Source: Ruminococcus flavefaciens 007c (lineage in GTDB: Bacteria > Bacillota > Clostridia > Oscillospirales > Ruminococcaceae). From it: 64,000 bases of DNA. The notes beneath the pieces were generated by a model. It saw only the letters and a program-made list of their open reading frames with translations. It made no database searches and had not been told where the DNA came from. This document shows, one piece after another, positions 49,806 through 57,577 of the stretch. Where the stretch lies: the NCBI RefSeq assembly GCF_000571935.1, contig NZ_ATAX01000028.1:253001-317000 (forward strand), written 5' to 3'. The position numbers and the translations under genes are program-made. Position 1 is the first letter of the stretch. The number at the start of each line of letters is the position of its first letter.

Positions 49806-50918
49806 ATGTCGAAAAAGAATATTAGCAAAGCCAAGAGCATAAGGCGCACCAAGAATATGACAGAGGCGGTCATAAGCCTTGTCCTTCTGGGCTCATGCGC
49901 TTTTCTTGTAAAAAATGCATTCAACAACGCAAAGATCGTAGAACCCTCGTCCTATTTCGAACAGAAAGCCACAGAATATGACATAGAGCAGGAAACGACT
50001 CTGCCCGATCCCAATCAGCTCATTTTTGAATCTCATTCGGTCGCTACAAAGGACAAGTACCGCGGAGACCTCATCCTCGTAAACTCAGAGCATCAGTATT
50101 TCAGCGGCAATGAGGATCTTGTCAGCATCATCGAAATGAACAACGAAAATGATTGCAGCTGCTTTACTGCGGTAGACTCCACATATACCATCCTCAGACA
50201 GGTCTACGAGCCTATGGCAAAGATGATACAGGATTTCTACGATAAGTACAATAACGGCAGCCTTATCATATATGGCTCGTACAGAGATACTGACTTCCAG
50301 CAGCAGCTCTATGAAAACGACCTTTCTGAGACAGGGGAAGGTGAATCTACAAAGGTTGCCAAGCCAGGCTTCAGCGAGCACGAAACAGGACTTGCCTTTG
50401 ACTTCTCCGAGACCGAAAACTACGATTACAGAGGCACCGGCGATTTCGCATGGATCAATGCCAACTGCTTCAAGTACGGCTTTATCGTCCGCTATACATC
50501 GGCCAAGGAAAAGATAACCAAGTTCCAGGACGAGCCCTGGCACTTCCGCTATGTAGGCGTACCTCATGCTTACTATATGGACAGCAACGACCTCTGCCTT
50601 GAGGAGTACATCGACCTCTTACGCGAGTACCCCTATAACGAAAAGCATCTGGAATTTACTGACCTTGACGGCCACGAATACGAGGTATACTTCGTTCCCT
50701 CGGACGACGGCGAAAAGAATACCAACGTCCCTGTCCCCACAGGTACAAGATATGAAATATCGGGAAATAACGTTGACGGCTTCATAGTTACAGTATATAA
50801 GGGACAGAAGCCCATTGTGCAGGAGAATCCCACCAAGAGCTTTGAAGACATCGATGAACAGTCCGACGAGGACAACACCGAGGATAACGGAGACAGTTCA
50901 GAGAGCGGAGACGAATAA
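49806..50918 (+). CDS. VanY-type D-alanyl-D-alanine carboxypeptidase (M15B)
   Basis: Trims the terminal D-Ala of peptidoglycan stem peptides outside the membrane. 370 residues with one N-terminal membrane anchor (about 20-40). The M15 zinc motifs are clear: SEHETGLAFDF (SxHxxGxAxD) and EPWHFRYVG. A C-terminal extension (about 255-370) contains a small beta-rich part and ends in an acidic Asp/Glu/Ser tail. GGAG lies 7 nt before ATG 49806. No van operon genes are near, so this is a housekeeping carboxypeptidase, not resistance. Confidence 0.92.
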   Translation: MSKKNISKAKSIRRTKNMTEAVISLVLLGSCAFLVKNAFNNAKIVEPSSYFEQKATEYDIEQETTLPDPNQLIFESHSVATKDKYRGDLILVNSEHQYFSGNEDLVSIIEMNNENDCSCFTAVDSTYTILRQVYEPMAKMIQDFYDKYNNGSLIIYGSYRDTDFQQQLYENDLSETGEGESTKVAKPGFSEHETGLAFDFSETENYDYRGTGDFAWINANCFKYGFIVRYTSAKEKITKFQDEPWHFRYVGVPHAYYMDSNDLCLEEYIDLLREYPYNEKHLEFTDLDGHEYEVYFVPSDDGEKNTNVPVPTGTRYEISGNNVDGFIVTVYKGQKPIVQENPTKSFEDIDEQSDEDNTEDNGDSSESGDE

Positions 50919-50957
50919 TAATACGTACTTAAACAAATTATTCCAATAAACAATTCA

Positions 50958-50987
50958 GTCCCGAGGCATTGCCTCGGGACCTTTTTT
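50958..50987 (+). terminator. Terminator of the VanY-type gene
   Basis: GTCCCGAGGC-ATT-GCCTCGGGAC followed by C and six T. Confidence 0.9.
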
Positions 50988-51098
50988 CATGCCGTGAGAC
51001 TGAAATGGAAATATAAAATCGTTAGCATTATAAAACCACAATTGAGAATTCAACCTGTTACAGGCGAAATACAGCCATAAAAAATAATTGTGAAAAAC

Positions 51099-51127
51099 TT
51101 GACATTTTCAAAACCATGTGCTATAAT
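51099..51127 (+). promoter_or_regulatory. SigA-type promoter of a lipoprotein gene
   Basis: TTGACA (51099-51104), 17-nt spacer, TATAAT (51122-51127); the leader has an AGGTT-GCGATG-AACCT hairpin. Confidence 0.9.
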
Positions 51128-51204
51128 ATGCTTGTCAGAAGTTCAGGCGACCACATAGCAGGTTGCGATGAACCTATCGGCAAATTATCAGGAGGGATTT
51201 AACC

Positions 51205-51792
51205 ATGAAAAAAGCATTATGTTTATCAACAGCCATCATCTGCCTCTCAGCTGCTCTTATGAGCTGCAGTAAAGCAGAAGCGAAAACTAAGAAAGAGACT
51301 TCAACACCTGCTGCAACAACAGCGGCAACGACAACAGCAGCAGACACAACAGCAGCTGAAAAGTCCGAGGCAGATGCTTCCGCTTTCGCAGGAAAGTGGC
51401 AGTGCAGCAGCCTTACCATCGACGGCAAGAAAGAAGACAATCTCTGGGGTGCGGATGCCTTCTCTCTGTTCCAGATCGAGCTCAAGGACGACAACAGCGG
51501 CACATTCCTTTCGTTCCTGTTCAGCGATGAAAACAAGCCCGAGAATATCACATGGGAGCTCAAGGATGACGGTTCCGTTATAATCAAGGGCAAGTCAGAG
51601 ATTTTTGACGAAGATGCATTCAAGCTCACAAAGAACGGCAGCGGTCTGCTCCTGGACCTCTCTGATGAATCCAGCGAGTTCAAGGCCGACCTTGAAAAGG
51701 TAGACGAATTCAAGCCCATTCCCGATGACATGGAAATGTCATTCAACTTCTCGACTGATGACGACAGCAGCTCAGCTGCATCAGAAGATTAA
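51205..51792 (+). CDS. Secreted lipoprotein of unknown function
   Basis: 195 residues. Signal peptide with lipobox ALMSC (Cys 21), then a Thr/Ala-rich linker (about 30-60), and a ~110-residue beta-rich domain starting FAGKWQCSSLTIDGK, reminiscent of lipocalin-like or META-type small domains (GKW start), but not assigned. The last residues are Asp/Ser-rich. GGAGGG precedes ATG 51205. Monocistronic with a consensus promoter and its own terminator. Confidence 0.82.
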   Translation: MKKALCLSTAIICLSAALMSCSKAEAKTKKETSTPAATTAATTTAADTTAAEKSEADASAFAGKWQCSSLTIDGKKEDNLWGADAFSLFQIELKDDNSGTFLSFLFSDENKPENITWELKDDGSVIIKGKSEIFDEDAFKLTKNGSGLLLDLSDESSEFKADLEKVDEFKPIPDDMEMSFNFSTDDDSSSAASED

Positions 51793-51832
51793 TCAAAATT
51801 AACCAAACCAAAGCAAAATAGTGTGTTCAGTT

Positions 51833-51867
51833 AATGCGGTGATCCCCATAATCACCGCATTTTTATT
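51833..51867 (+). terminator. Terminator of the lipoprotein gene
   Basis: AATGCGGTGAT-CCCCATA-ATCACCGCATT stem followed by T-rich sequence. Confidence 0.87.
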
Positions 51868-51884
51868 TTTATAAGGAAAATGCA

Positions 51885-51925
51885 CCGAAAAAACCGGGTC
51901 CGTAATTACGGACCCGGTTATCGTT
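51885..51925 (-). terminator. Terminator of the glycyl-tRNA synthetase gene
   Basis: Perfect 28-bp palindrome (51892-51919), giving about a 12-bp stem, with six T after it on the minus strand. Confidence 0.82.
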
Positions 51926-51967
51926 TTATTCATTAATGCAGCTGTGCCGCGAGGTTTACAGTCAGCC

Positions 51968-53374
51968 TCAGAATGTCATTTTTGCTTCAAGATATGCAAC
52001 GAGGTCATTGATATTGACTCTCTCCTGCTGCATTGTATCACGGTCACGAACTGTTACGCAGTTATCCTTCTCAAGTGTATCAAAGTCGTATGTGATACAG
52101 AAGGGAGTACCGATCTCGTCCTGACGGCGGTATCTCTTACCGATAGTACCTGCCTCGTCAAAGTCTACCATGAACTTCTTGGAAAGCATATCATATACTT
52201 CCTCAGCCTTAGGTGTGAGCTTCTTTACGAGAGGAAGTACAGCAGCCTTGAAAGGAGCAAGTGCAGGGTGGAAGTGCATAACTGTTCTTGTCTCTCTCTT
52301 CTCCTTGCCGTCCTTGTCTGTGGAAACGATTTCCTCCTCGTCGTAAGCCTCTGTAACAACAGAGAGGAAGAGTCTCTCTACGCCGAGAGAAGGCTCGATA
52401 ACGTAGGGGATATACTTCTCATTGGTCTCGGGATCGAAGTATTCCAGTGACTTTCCGCTGGTATTGATGTGCTGTGTGAGGTCGTAGTCTGTTCTGTCGG
52501 CAACGCCCCAGAGCTCGCCCCAGCCGAAGGGGAAAAGGTACTCGAAGTCTGTTGTAGCCTTTGAATAGAAGCAGAGCTCCTCCTTATCGTGGTCACGGAG
52601 ACGGATATTCTCCTCCTTGAGACCGAGAGAGAGAAGGAAGTTCCGGCAGTAGCTTCTCCAGTAGTCGAACCACTCAAGGTCTGTACCGGGCTTGCAGAAG
52701 AACTCAAGCTCCATCTGCTCGAACTCGCGTACACGGAAGATGAAGTTACCGGGAGTTATCTCGTTACGGAAGGACTTACCTACCTGAGCAACGCCGAAAG
52801 GCACCTTCTTACGTGTGGTTCTCTGTATATTAGCGAAGTTTACAAATATACCCTGTGCAGTCTCGGGACGGAGATAGAGCTCGGACTTGCTGTCCTCTGT
52901 TACACCCTGGAAGGTCTTGAACATAAGATTGAACTGACGGATATCAGTGAAGTTCTGCTTGCCGCAGTTAGGGCAGGTGATGCCTTTTTCCTTGATGTAG
53001 TCCATCATCTGCTCGTTGGACCAGCCTGCAACATTTGTACCGTCGAAGTCCTCGATGAGGTTATCTGCACGATGACGGGTCTTGCACTCCTTACAGTCCA
53101 TAAGAGGATCCGAGAAGCCGCCGATATGGCCTGAAGCCACCCATGTCTGGGGGTTCATGAGAATAGCAGAGTCAAGACCTACGTTGTACTTGTTCTCCTG
53201 TACGAACTTCTTCATCCATGCTCTCTTGATGTTGTTTTTCAGCTCAACGCCGAGGGGGCCGTAGTCCCATGTATTTGCAAGACCACCGTAGATCTCCGAG
53301 CCGGGATATACAAAACCCTTGGATTTACAAAGGTCAACGATCTTATCCATTACTTTTTCATTGTTTTTAAGCAT
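51968..53374 (-). CDS. glyS: Glycyl-tRNA synthetase (single-chain, dimeric type)
   Basis: Class II aminoacyl-tRNA synthetase of the alpha2 type (glyQS). 468 residues from ATG 53374, with GAGG upstream. Begins [20 protein letters not shown] in part; [17 protein letters not shown], a zinc-like [12 protein letters not shown] and CPNCGKQNF insertion, [20 protein letters not shown] (motif 2 region) and [10 protein letters not shown] (motif 3) follow, with an anticodon-binding C-terminus. No T-box was found in the short leader, although glyS is often T-box controlled in Firmicutes. Confidence 0.96.
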   Translation of the reverse strand: MLKNNEKVMDKIVDLCKSKGFVYPGSEIYGGLANTWDYGPLGVELKNNIKRAWMKKFVQENKYNVGLDSAILMNPQTWVASGHIGGFSDPLMDCKECKTRHRADNLIEDFDGTNVAGWSNEQMMDYIKEKGITCPNCGKQNFTDIRQFNLMFKTFQGVTEDSKSELYLRPETAQGIFVNFANIQRTTRKKVPFGVAQVGKSFRNEITPGNFIFRVREFEQMELEFFCKPGTDLEWFDYWRSYCRNFLLSLGLKEENIRLRDHDKEELCFYSKATTDFEYLFPFGWGELWGVADRTDYDLTQHINTSGKSLEYFDPETNEKYIPYVIEPSLGVERLFLSVVTEAYDEEEIVSTDKDGKEKRETRTVMHFHPALAPFKAAVLPLVKKLTPKAEEVYDMLSKKFMVDFDEAGTIGKRYRRQDEIGTPFCITYDFDTLEKDNCVTVRDRDTMQQERVNINDLVAYLEAKMTF

Positions 53375-53414
53375 AATGAGCAACCTCGCTTTTATTTATT
53401 AATAGTCACATTAT

Positions 53415-53443
53415 ATTGTAACTCAAACGCGAAAAAAAGTCAA
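53415..53443 (-). promoter_or_regulatory. Promoter of glyS
   Basis: Minus strand TTGACT (53438-53443), 17-nt spacer, TACAAT (53415-53420). The leader is only about 35 nt. Confidence 0.7.
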
Positions 53444-53462
53444 GACCTTTTAGGACTTAGCC

Positions 53463-53545
53463 TGTAGGGGCTGCCTCTGGCAGTCCGCAAGTGATTAGTT
53501 ATTAGTGCATTGTCTGGCAGGGAGGAATTCCGCTCGCCCTTGTAT
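53463..53545. repeat. TGTAGGGG element I and flanking repeat fragments
   Basis: TGTAGGGGCTGCC with hairpin CTGCC-TCT-GGCAG (53471-53483), then GTGATTAGTTATTAGTGCATTG (related to 31552) and GGCAGGGAGGAATTCCGCTCGCCC, a possible worn right end. Confidence 0.65.
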
Positions 53546-53562
53546 GCCTTTCATAAAAAATA

Positions 53563-53590
53563 ACAAAACAGCGCAGATAAACTGCGCTGT
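53563..53590 (-). terminator. Terminator of the 53597 gene
   Basis: ACAGCGCAG-TTTAT-CTGCGCTGT on the minus strand followed by a T-rich tract. Almost identical to the hairpin at 54214-54234. Confidence 0.8.
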
Positions 53591-53596
53591 GCGATA

Positions 53597-54124
53597 TCAA
53601 GGACCTGTGTTGACACTTTCAAACACCCATTTGTTACTGTTCTGTTCGCGTTTGAGCGCATAAAATTTTCCATAATGGGTTACATTACTGAAAAAACCAC
53701 TCTTATAGCTTGCTTCTATCATGGCTACATCATTTCCTCCGGGGGAGTACATATACAAATACCTGAGTCCGGTCAATTCGCAAAAATCATACTCTCCGCT
53801 GTTTTTGAAATAATCAATGCAGGTTTCAAAAACAGCATTAAGATCATCATCGCTTATCGGATATTCCGCCCTGTTTCTTTCTTCGGCTACCAGTTCAACA
53901 TTTTCCGCATTAGGTTCTCTTGAATATGGTGCGCCTTCTTTGATATGCAATCCCAAGACAAACATACACAATAATGATATCACAGGTAATACGGCATAGG
54001 GTAAAAATACCTGTTTGCCTTTTTTCTTTATTATGACTATAAGTGCAATTATCGAGCCTATAATTACCAGTGCAGGCACTACATAGTAAAACCCCAAAAG
54101 CAAAGCCGTTTCCCAAATTAGCAT
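53597..54124 (-). CDS. Small membrane protein of unknown function
   Basis: 175 residues from ATG 54124 (GGAGGG 9 nt upstream). Two N-terminal membrane helices (about 8-32 and 42-60), then a soluble domain with DDLNAVFETCIDYFKNSG and Tyr-rich strands, probably extracellular. No family recognised. Lies downstream of another small membrane gene on the same strand; both end with the same hairpin. Confidence 0.75.
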   Translation of the reverse strand: MLIWETALLLGFYYVVPALVIIGSIIALIVIIKKKGKQVFLPYAVLPVISLLCMFVLGLHIKEGAPYSREPNAENVELVAEERNRAEYPISDDDLNAVFETCIDYFKNSGEYDFCELTGLRYLYMYSPGGNDVAMIEASYKSGFFSNVTHYGKFYALKREQNSNKWVFESVNTGP

Positions 54125-54213
54125 ATAACTGTTCCCTCCTATTGTTTTTCTGCTTTTATTATAGCTTTTCGGAGATGGCATAGTCAATAAAAGTGACTGA
54201 AGTGTAATAAAAA

Positions 54214-54234
54214 CAGCGCAGATAACCTGCGCTG
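54214..54234 (-). terminator. Hairpin downstream of the 60-residue membrane protein gene
   Basis: CAGCGCAG and CTGCGCTG around a 5-nt loop, followed on the minus strand by TTTTTATTACAC. A near copy of the terminator at 53563-53590. Confidence 0.75.
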
Positions 54235-54244
54235 AGGTATATGC

Positions 54245-54427
54245 CTATTTTATATTAAAGACCGTAATGCCCGATGCAAACAGGGCAGCTCCGATAAGAA
54301 CGCCAAAGAAAATCGCTTTTTTAATCTTGTGCTTTATTTTCAGCAGTATTATCAGTACGACAACGAACAGAATAATAGCCCAGTACTGTGAGAGAAATCC
54401 TGTTATCTGATCAATTATAGATTCCAT
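54245..54427 (-). CDS. 60-residue single- or double-pass membrane protein
   Basis: A short amphipathic start (MESIIDQITGFLSQY), a long hydrophobic helix (about 16-30), a basic stretch (KIKHKIKKA) and a second hydrophobic helix (about 39-57). AAGGAG precedes ATG 54427. It begins 17 nt after the glycosyltransferase stop, so it is probably co-transcribed with it. Function unknown. Confidence 0.7.
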   Translation of the reverse strand: MESIIDQITGFLSQYWAIILFVVVLIILLKIKHKIKKAIFFGVLIGAALFASGITVFNIK

Positions 54428-54444
54428 CTTGAAAACTCCTTATC

Positions 54445-55425
54445 TTAGTTCTTTTCCTGTTTGTTCTCTGCATCATTGAGAAACTCTGCTATGATATATC
54501 TGGGACGCTGCTTGACCTCGGCGTATATCTTGCCTATGTACTCGCCTATGATACCGAGACAGAACAGCTGCAGACCGCCTATGAGCCATATTGAGCACAT
54601 TGTACTGGACCAGCCGTGCTCGGTAAAGCCGCCTATCTTGGCAATGAATGCCCATATGAATGCCAGTATGCTGGCGACCGACATTACAAAGCCCAGTGTA
54701 GTTATGAGTTTAAGTGGCTTGGTGCTGAATGAGGTTATACCATTTACCGCAAAGGCAAGCATTTTCTTTAGGGGATATTTGCTCTCGCCTGCCAGTCTCT
54801 CATGGCGCTCGTAGTACACCTTGCAGTTCTGGAAGCCAATAAGAGGCACCATACCTCGGAGGAAGAGGTTAACTTCCTTGAAATTTGCCAGTTCCTGAAG
54901 GACTCTTCTGCTCATAAGCCTGAAATCCGCATGATTATAAACCACATCTGCGCCCATGAGCTTCATAAATTTGTAGAAGCTCTCGGCGGTAAATTTCTTG
55001 AAGAAGGTATCCGTATCTCTTGCGCTTCTTACGCCGTAGACTACCTGATTGCCCTCGTAGTACTTCTTGACCATCTCATCGATGGTATTGACGTCGTCCT
55101 GGAGGTCGGCGTCCATGGTAATACACATATCGCAGATATCCTTTACGGTCATAAGACCTGCAAGGACAGCGTTCTGATGGCCGCTGTTATGGGCAAGGTC
55201 GATACCCGAATACAATTCGGGAGCCTTTTCGTGAAGCTCCTTTATAATGCCCCAGGTCTGATCCTTTGAGCCGTCATTTACAAAGACTATCCTGCTTTCC
55301 CTGGAGATAAGCCCCTCCGACATAAGGGCAGAGTATTTATTTTTAAGCTGTTCCGCAGTTTCGCGCAGTACCTCCTGCTCGTTGTAGCACGGAACAACCA
55401 TATACAGTATTTCTGGCTGATTCAT
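54445..55425 (-). CDS. Family 2 glycosyltransferase, GtrB/DPM1-like with C-terminal membrane helices
   Basis: 326 residues. Likely transfers a sugar from a nucleotide to undecaprenyl phosphate on the inner face of the membrane. The GT2 domain (about 1-230) has VVPCYNEQEVL, FVNDGSKDQTW, the DxD-type TMDADLQDD, and the ADFRLMSRRV block; two helices (about 238-262 and 272-298) anchor it. AAAGGA precedes ATG 55425. No flippase or acceptor-modifying transferase is next to it. Confidence 0.9.
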   Translation of the reverse strand: MNQPEILYMVVPCYNEQEVLRETAEQLKNKYSALMSEGLISRESRIVFVNDGSKDQTWGIIKELHEKAPELYSGIDLAHNSGHQNAVLAGLMTVKDICDMCITMDADLQDDVNTIDEMVKKYYEGNQVVYGVRSARDTDTFFKKFTAESFYKFMKLMGADVVYNHADFRLMSRRVLQELANFKEVNLFLRGMVPLIGFQNCKVYYERHERLAGESKYPLKKMLAFAVNGITSFSTKPLKLITTLGFVMSVASILAFIWAFIAKIGGFTEHGWSSTMCSIWLIGGLQLFCLGIIGEYIGKIYAEVKQRPRYIIAEFLNDAENKQEKN

Positions 55426-55453
55426 AATGGAATCCTTTCGGTCGTTTTTTAAC

Positions 55454-55482
55454 AGTATACCACAGCGGCAGACTTATGTCAA
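55454..55482 (-). promoter_or_regulatory. SigA-type promoter of the glycosyltransferase gene
   Basis: Minus strand TTGACA (55477-55482), 17-nt spacer, TATACT (55454-55459). Confidence 0.85.
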
Positions 55483-55605
55483 CAAATCATATCCAATATT
55501 TTCGGGAGCGTATTTCACACGCCTGCAATATATATAACGCCTGAAAACAGGCAGCCGCCCCGCAGCAGCCTTCACTACTGACGCTTTCGGAGCGCCGATA
55601 ACGAT

Positions 55606-57492
55606 CTACTTCACAAATCTTGCTTTTATAATGGTATATCCGTAGGGCTTTACTGTGATAGTATCGTCCATAAATTCGCCGTAGAAGGGCTGAAGCTCCT
55701 CGAATCTTGACAGTATCGCGCTCATATTGCCCAGCTTGACCGTATCTCCGCTTCTGTTGACAAAGATGATATAGTCCATTTTCTGTCCCTGACGGGTAAA
55801 GCCGATAAGGCGGCTGTCGTGTACCTCTTTCTCGTTTATGACAAAGTATACCCTGCCGTCCTTCATGTTGGGTATGGACTTTCTTACACGGCTGAGCTCC
55901 GAAACATAGGAGATAAGCTCCGTGTCCTCATGTCCCCAGGGATAGCAGCGGCGGTTGAAGGGATCCTTGTAGCCCTGAAGTCCTGCTTCGTCGCCGTAGT
56001 ATATGCTCGGTACGCCGGGGAGGAAAAACTGCAATGCCATAGCAGCCTTGAGAAGCTCCTTGCCGTGAGCGTACTGCTCGGGAGAGAGCCATCTTTCAGC
56101 CATCCATTCCTTGCTCTTGTCGTCGCAGTTCTCGCCGCCGAGACGGTTTATCGCACGTTCAATATCGTGTGTGGAAACAAAATTCATAAGCACATCTATT
56201 GTCGGCTTGGGATAGTTTTCAACGATAGTCATAACAGAGTTGATAAAGTCTATGGGCTTTCCACCCTTCATAAAGCTGATTATAGCCTCTCTGAAGGGGT
56301 AATTCATAACAGAATCCAGCTGATCGCCGAGAAGATAGCGGCGCTTTACGCCGTAGCTCTCCTTGTTTGTAGCGTCCTCCCAGACCTCGCCAATGATTAT
56401 CTTGTCCTTGTCGTAGCCCTTTACGCACTTTCTGAGGTTATTCAGGAACTGGTCGGGAAGCTCATCTGCCACATCAAGACGCCAGCCTGCCGCGCCTCTG
56501 TCCAGCCAGTAGCGGAGAACTCCCTCCTCACCGCAGATGAATTCGGTATAGTCCTCGTTGTTCTCGCATACATTGGGGAGGGTGTCAATGCCCCACCACG
56601 CCTCGTATGTATTTGGATAATCTATGAAGGAGTACCAGTCGTAATACTTGCTCTCCCTTGACTGGAAGGCACCTGCCTCCGGATAGCGTCCGAACTTGTT
56701 GAAGTAAACGCTGTCCGCACCAGTATGGGAGAATACACCGTCAAGTATTACGGAAATTCCCATACTTTCGGCTTCTACGCAGAGCTCCTCGAACTCCTCG
56801 TTGGTGCCGAGAAGGGGATCGGCCTTCATATAATCGGCAGTATTATAACGGTGGTTCTCATGGGATTCAAATATAGGATTGAGGTATATACAGGTAACGC
56901 CGAGGCTCTTGAGATAGGGGAGCTTGGACTGTATTCCCGCAAAATCGCCGCCGAAGTAGTCATTGTTCCATACATGACCGTGCTCATCGGGCTTATAGAA
57001 GGGCGTTCCGTCCCAGTCATCGCGGAGTACTCTGCCGTCAGGGATATTCTCCTTCGGCTTGCCGCTTCTGCAGAAACGGTCGGGGAATATCTGATACATC
57101 ACGCCGCCCTTCAGAAAATCGGGAGTCTCATAGCGGTTCTTGTATACCGTCAGCTGGAACATCTCGCCGTGATCAAGTCCGCCCTCATGGACGTTTATTT
57201 TCTTGATATAACGGCGAATACCTCCCTCGGTATAGGAGAAGTAGTAGTAATGCACATCGGTATAGCGTGCATTGTACTCCGCGGAATACGCAAAGCAGTC
57301 ATCCTCCTCCGTAACCTCGTTCATGCTTATGAAGCGCTCCTTGAAGCCTGTTCGGAAGAGCACCAGCACAGGTGCAAAGTCGGGATTTATGTCCTTTGGC
57401 AGCCTTATGGTGAAGCGGCAGGTCTCGAACTGTCTTACAGCTCCGAATATTGATTTATACCCCAGATTCCATGTATCATAGATAGGTTTCAT
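55606..57492 (-). CDS. GH13 alpha-glucan hydrolase (neopullulanase/cyclomaltodextrinase-like)
   Basis: 628 residues from ATG 57492. An N-terminal beta-sandwich (about 1-125) precedes the TIM barrel, which starts GGVMYQIFPDRF. GH13 regions: DGVFSHTG, nucleophile Asp in GWRLDVADE, acid Glu in IIGEVWE, stabiliser Asp in FVSTHDIERA. WGHED and DPFNRRCYPWG fit the GH13_20 group acting on cyclodextrins, pullulan or short maltodextrins. No signal peptide, so intracellular. Next to glycogen phosphorylase on the same strand, which points to intracellular glucan breakdown. Confidence 0.9.
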   Translation of the reverse strand: MKPIYDTWNLGYKSIFGAVRQFETCRFTIRLPKDINPDFAPVLVLFRTGFKERFISMNEVTEEDDCFAYSAEYNARYTDVHYYYFSYTEGGIRRYIKKINVHEGGLDHGEMFQLTVYKNRYETPDFLKGGVMYQIFPDRFCRSGKPKENIPDGRVLRDDWDGTPFYKPDEHGHVWNNDYFGGDFAGIQSKLPYLKSLGVTCIYLNPIFESHENHRYNTADYMKADPLLGTNEEFEELCVEAESMGISVILDGVFSHTGADSVYFNKFGRYPEAGAFQSRESKYYDWYSFIDYPNTYEAWWGIDTLPNVCENNEDYTEFICGEEGVLRYWLDRGAAGWRLDVADELPDQFLNNLRKCVKGYDKDKIIIGEVWEDATNKESYGVKRRYLLGDQLDSVMNYPFREAIISFMKGGKPIDFINSVMTIVENYPKPTIDVLMNFVSTHDIERAINRLGGENCDDKSKEWMAERWLSPEQYAHGKELLKAAMALQFFLPGVPSIYYGDEAGLQGYKDPFNRRCYPWGHEDTELISYVSELSRVRKSIPNMKDGRVYFVINEKEVHDSRLIGFTRQGQKMDYIIFVNRSGDTVKLGNMSAILSRFEELQPFYGEFMDDTITVKPYGYTIIKARFVK

Positions 57493-57532
57493 AATATAAA
57501 ACACTCCGTTTTCTGATATACTGTATACCGTG

Positions 57533-57563
57533 AAAAAAGGGGACGAAAAACCAACGCCCCCTT
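57533..57563 (-). terminator. Terminator of glycogen phosphorylase
   Basis: On the minus strand AAGGGGGCG and CGTCCCCTT pair (one mismatch) with a T-rich loop, followed by TTTTTTCA. Confidence 0.75.
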
Positions 57564-57577
57564 ATTTTATGATCTTA

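Noticed and set aside
49806..50918. Vancomycin resistance gene cluster because of the VanY-like protein and Ddl at 33585
   Set aside because: No vanHAX or sensor genes are present; Ddl carries the D-Ala type omega-loop sequence and lies 16 kb away.
51930..53480. Glycine T-box or glycine riboswitch for glyS
   Set aside because: The leader after the promoter is only about 35 nt and lacks T-box sequence.
56725..57453. 242-codon + strand frame, and a similar one at 55819-56661
   Set aside because: Antisense to the GH13 gene, whose catalytic motifs are all intact.
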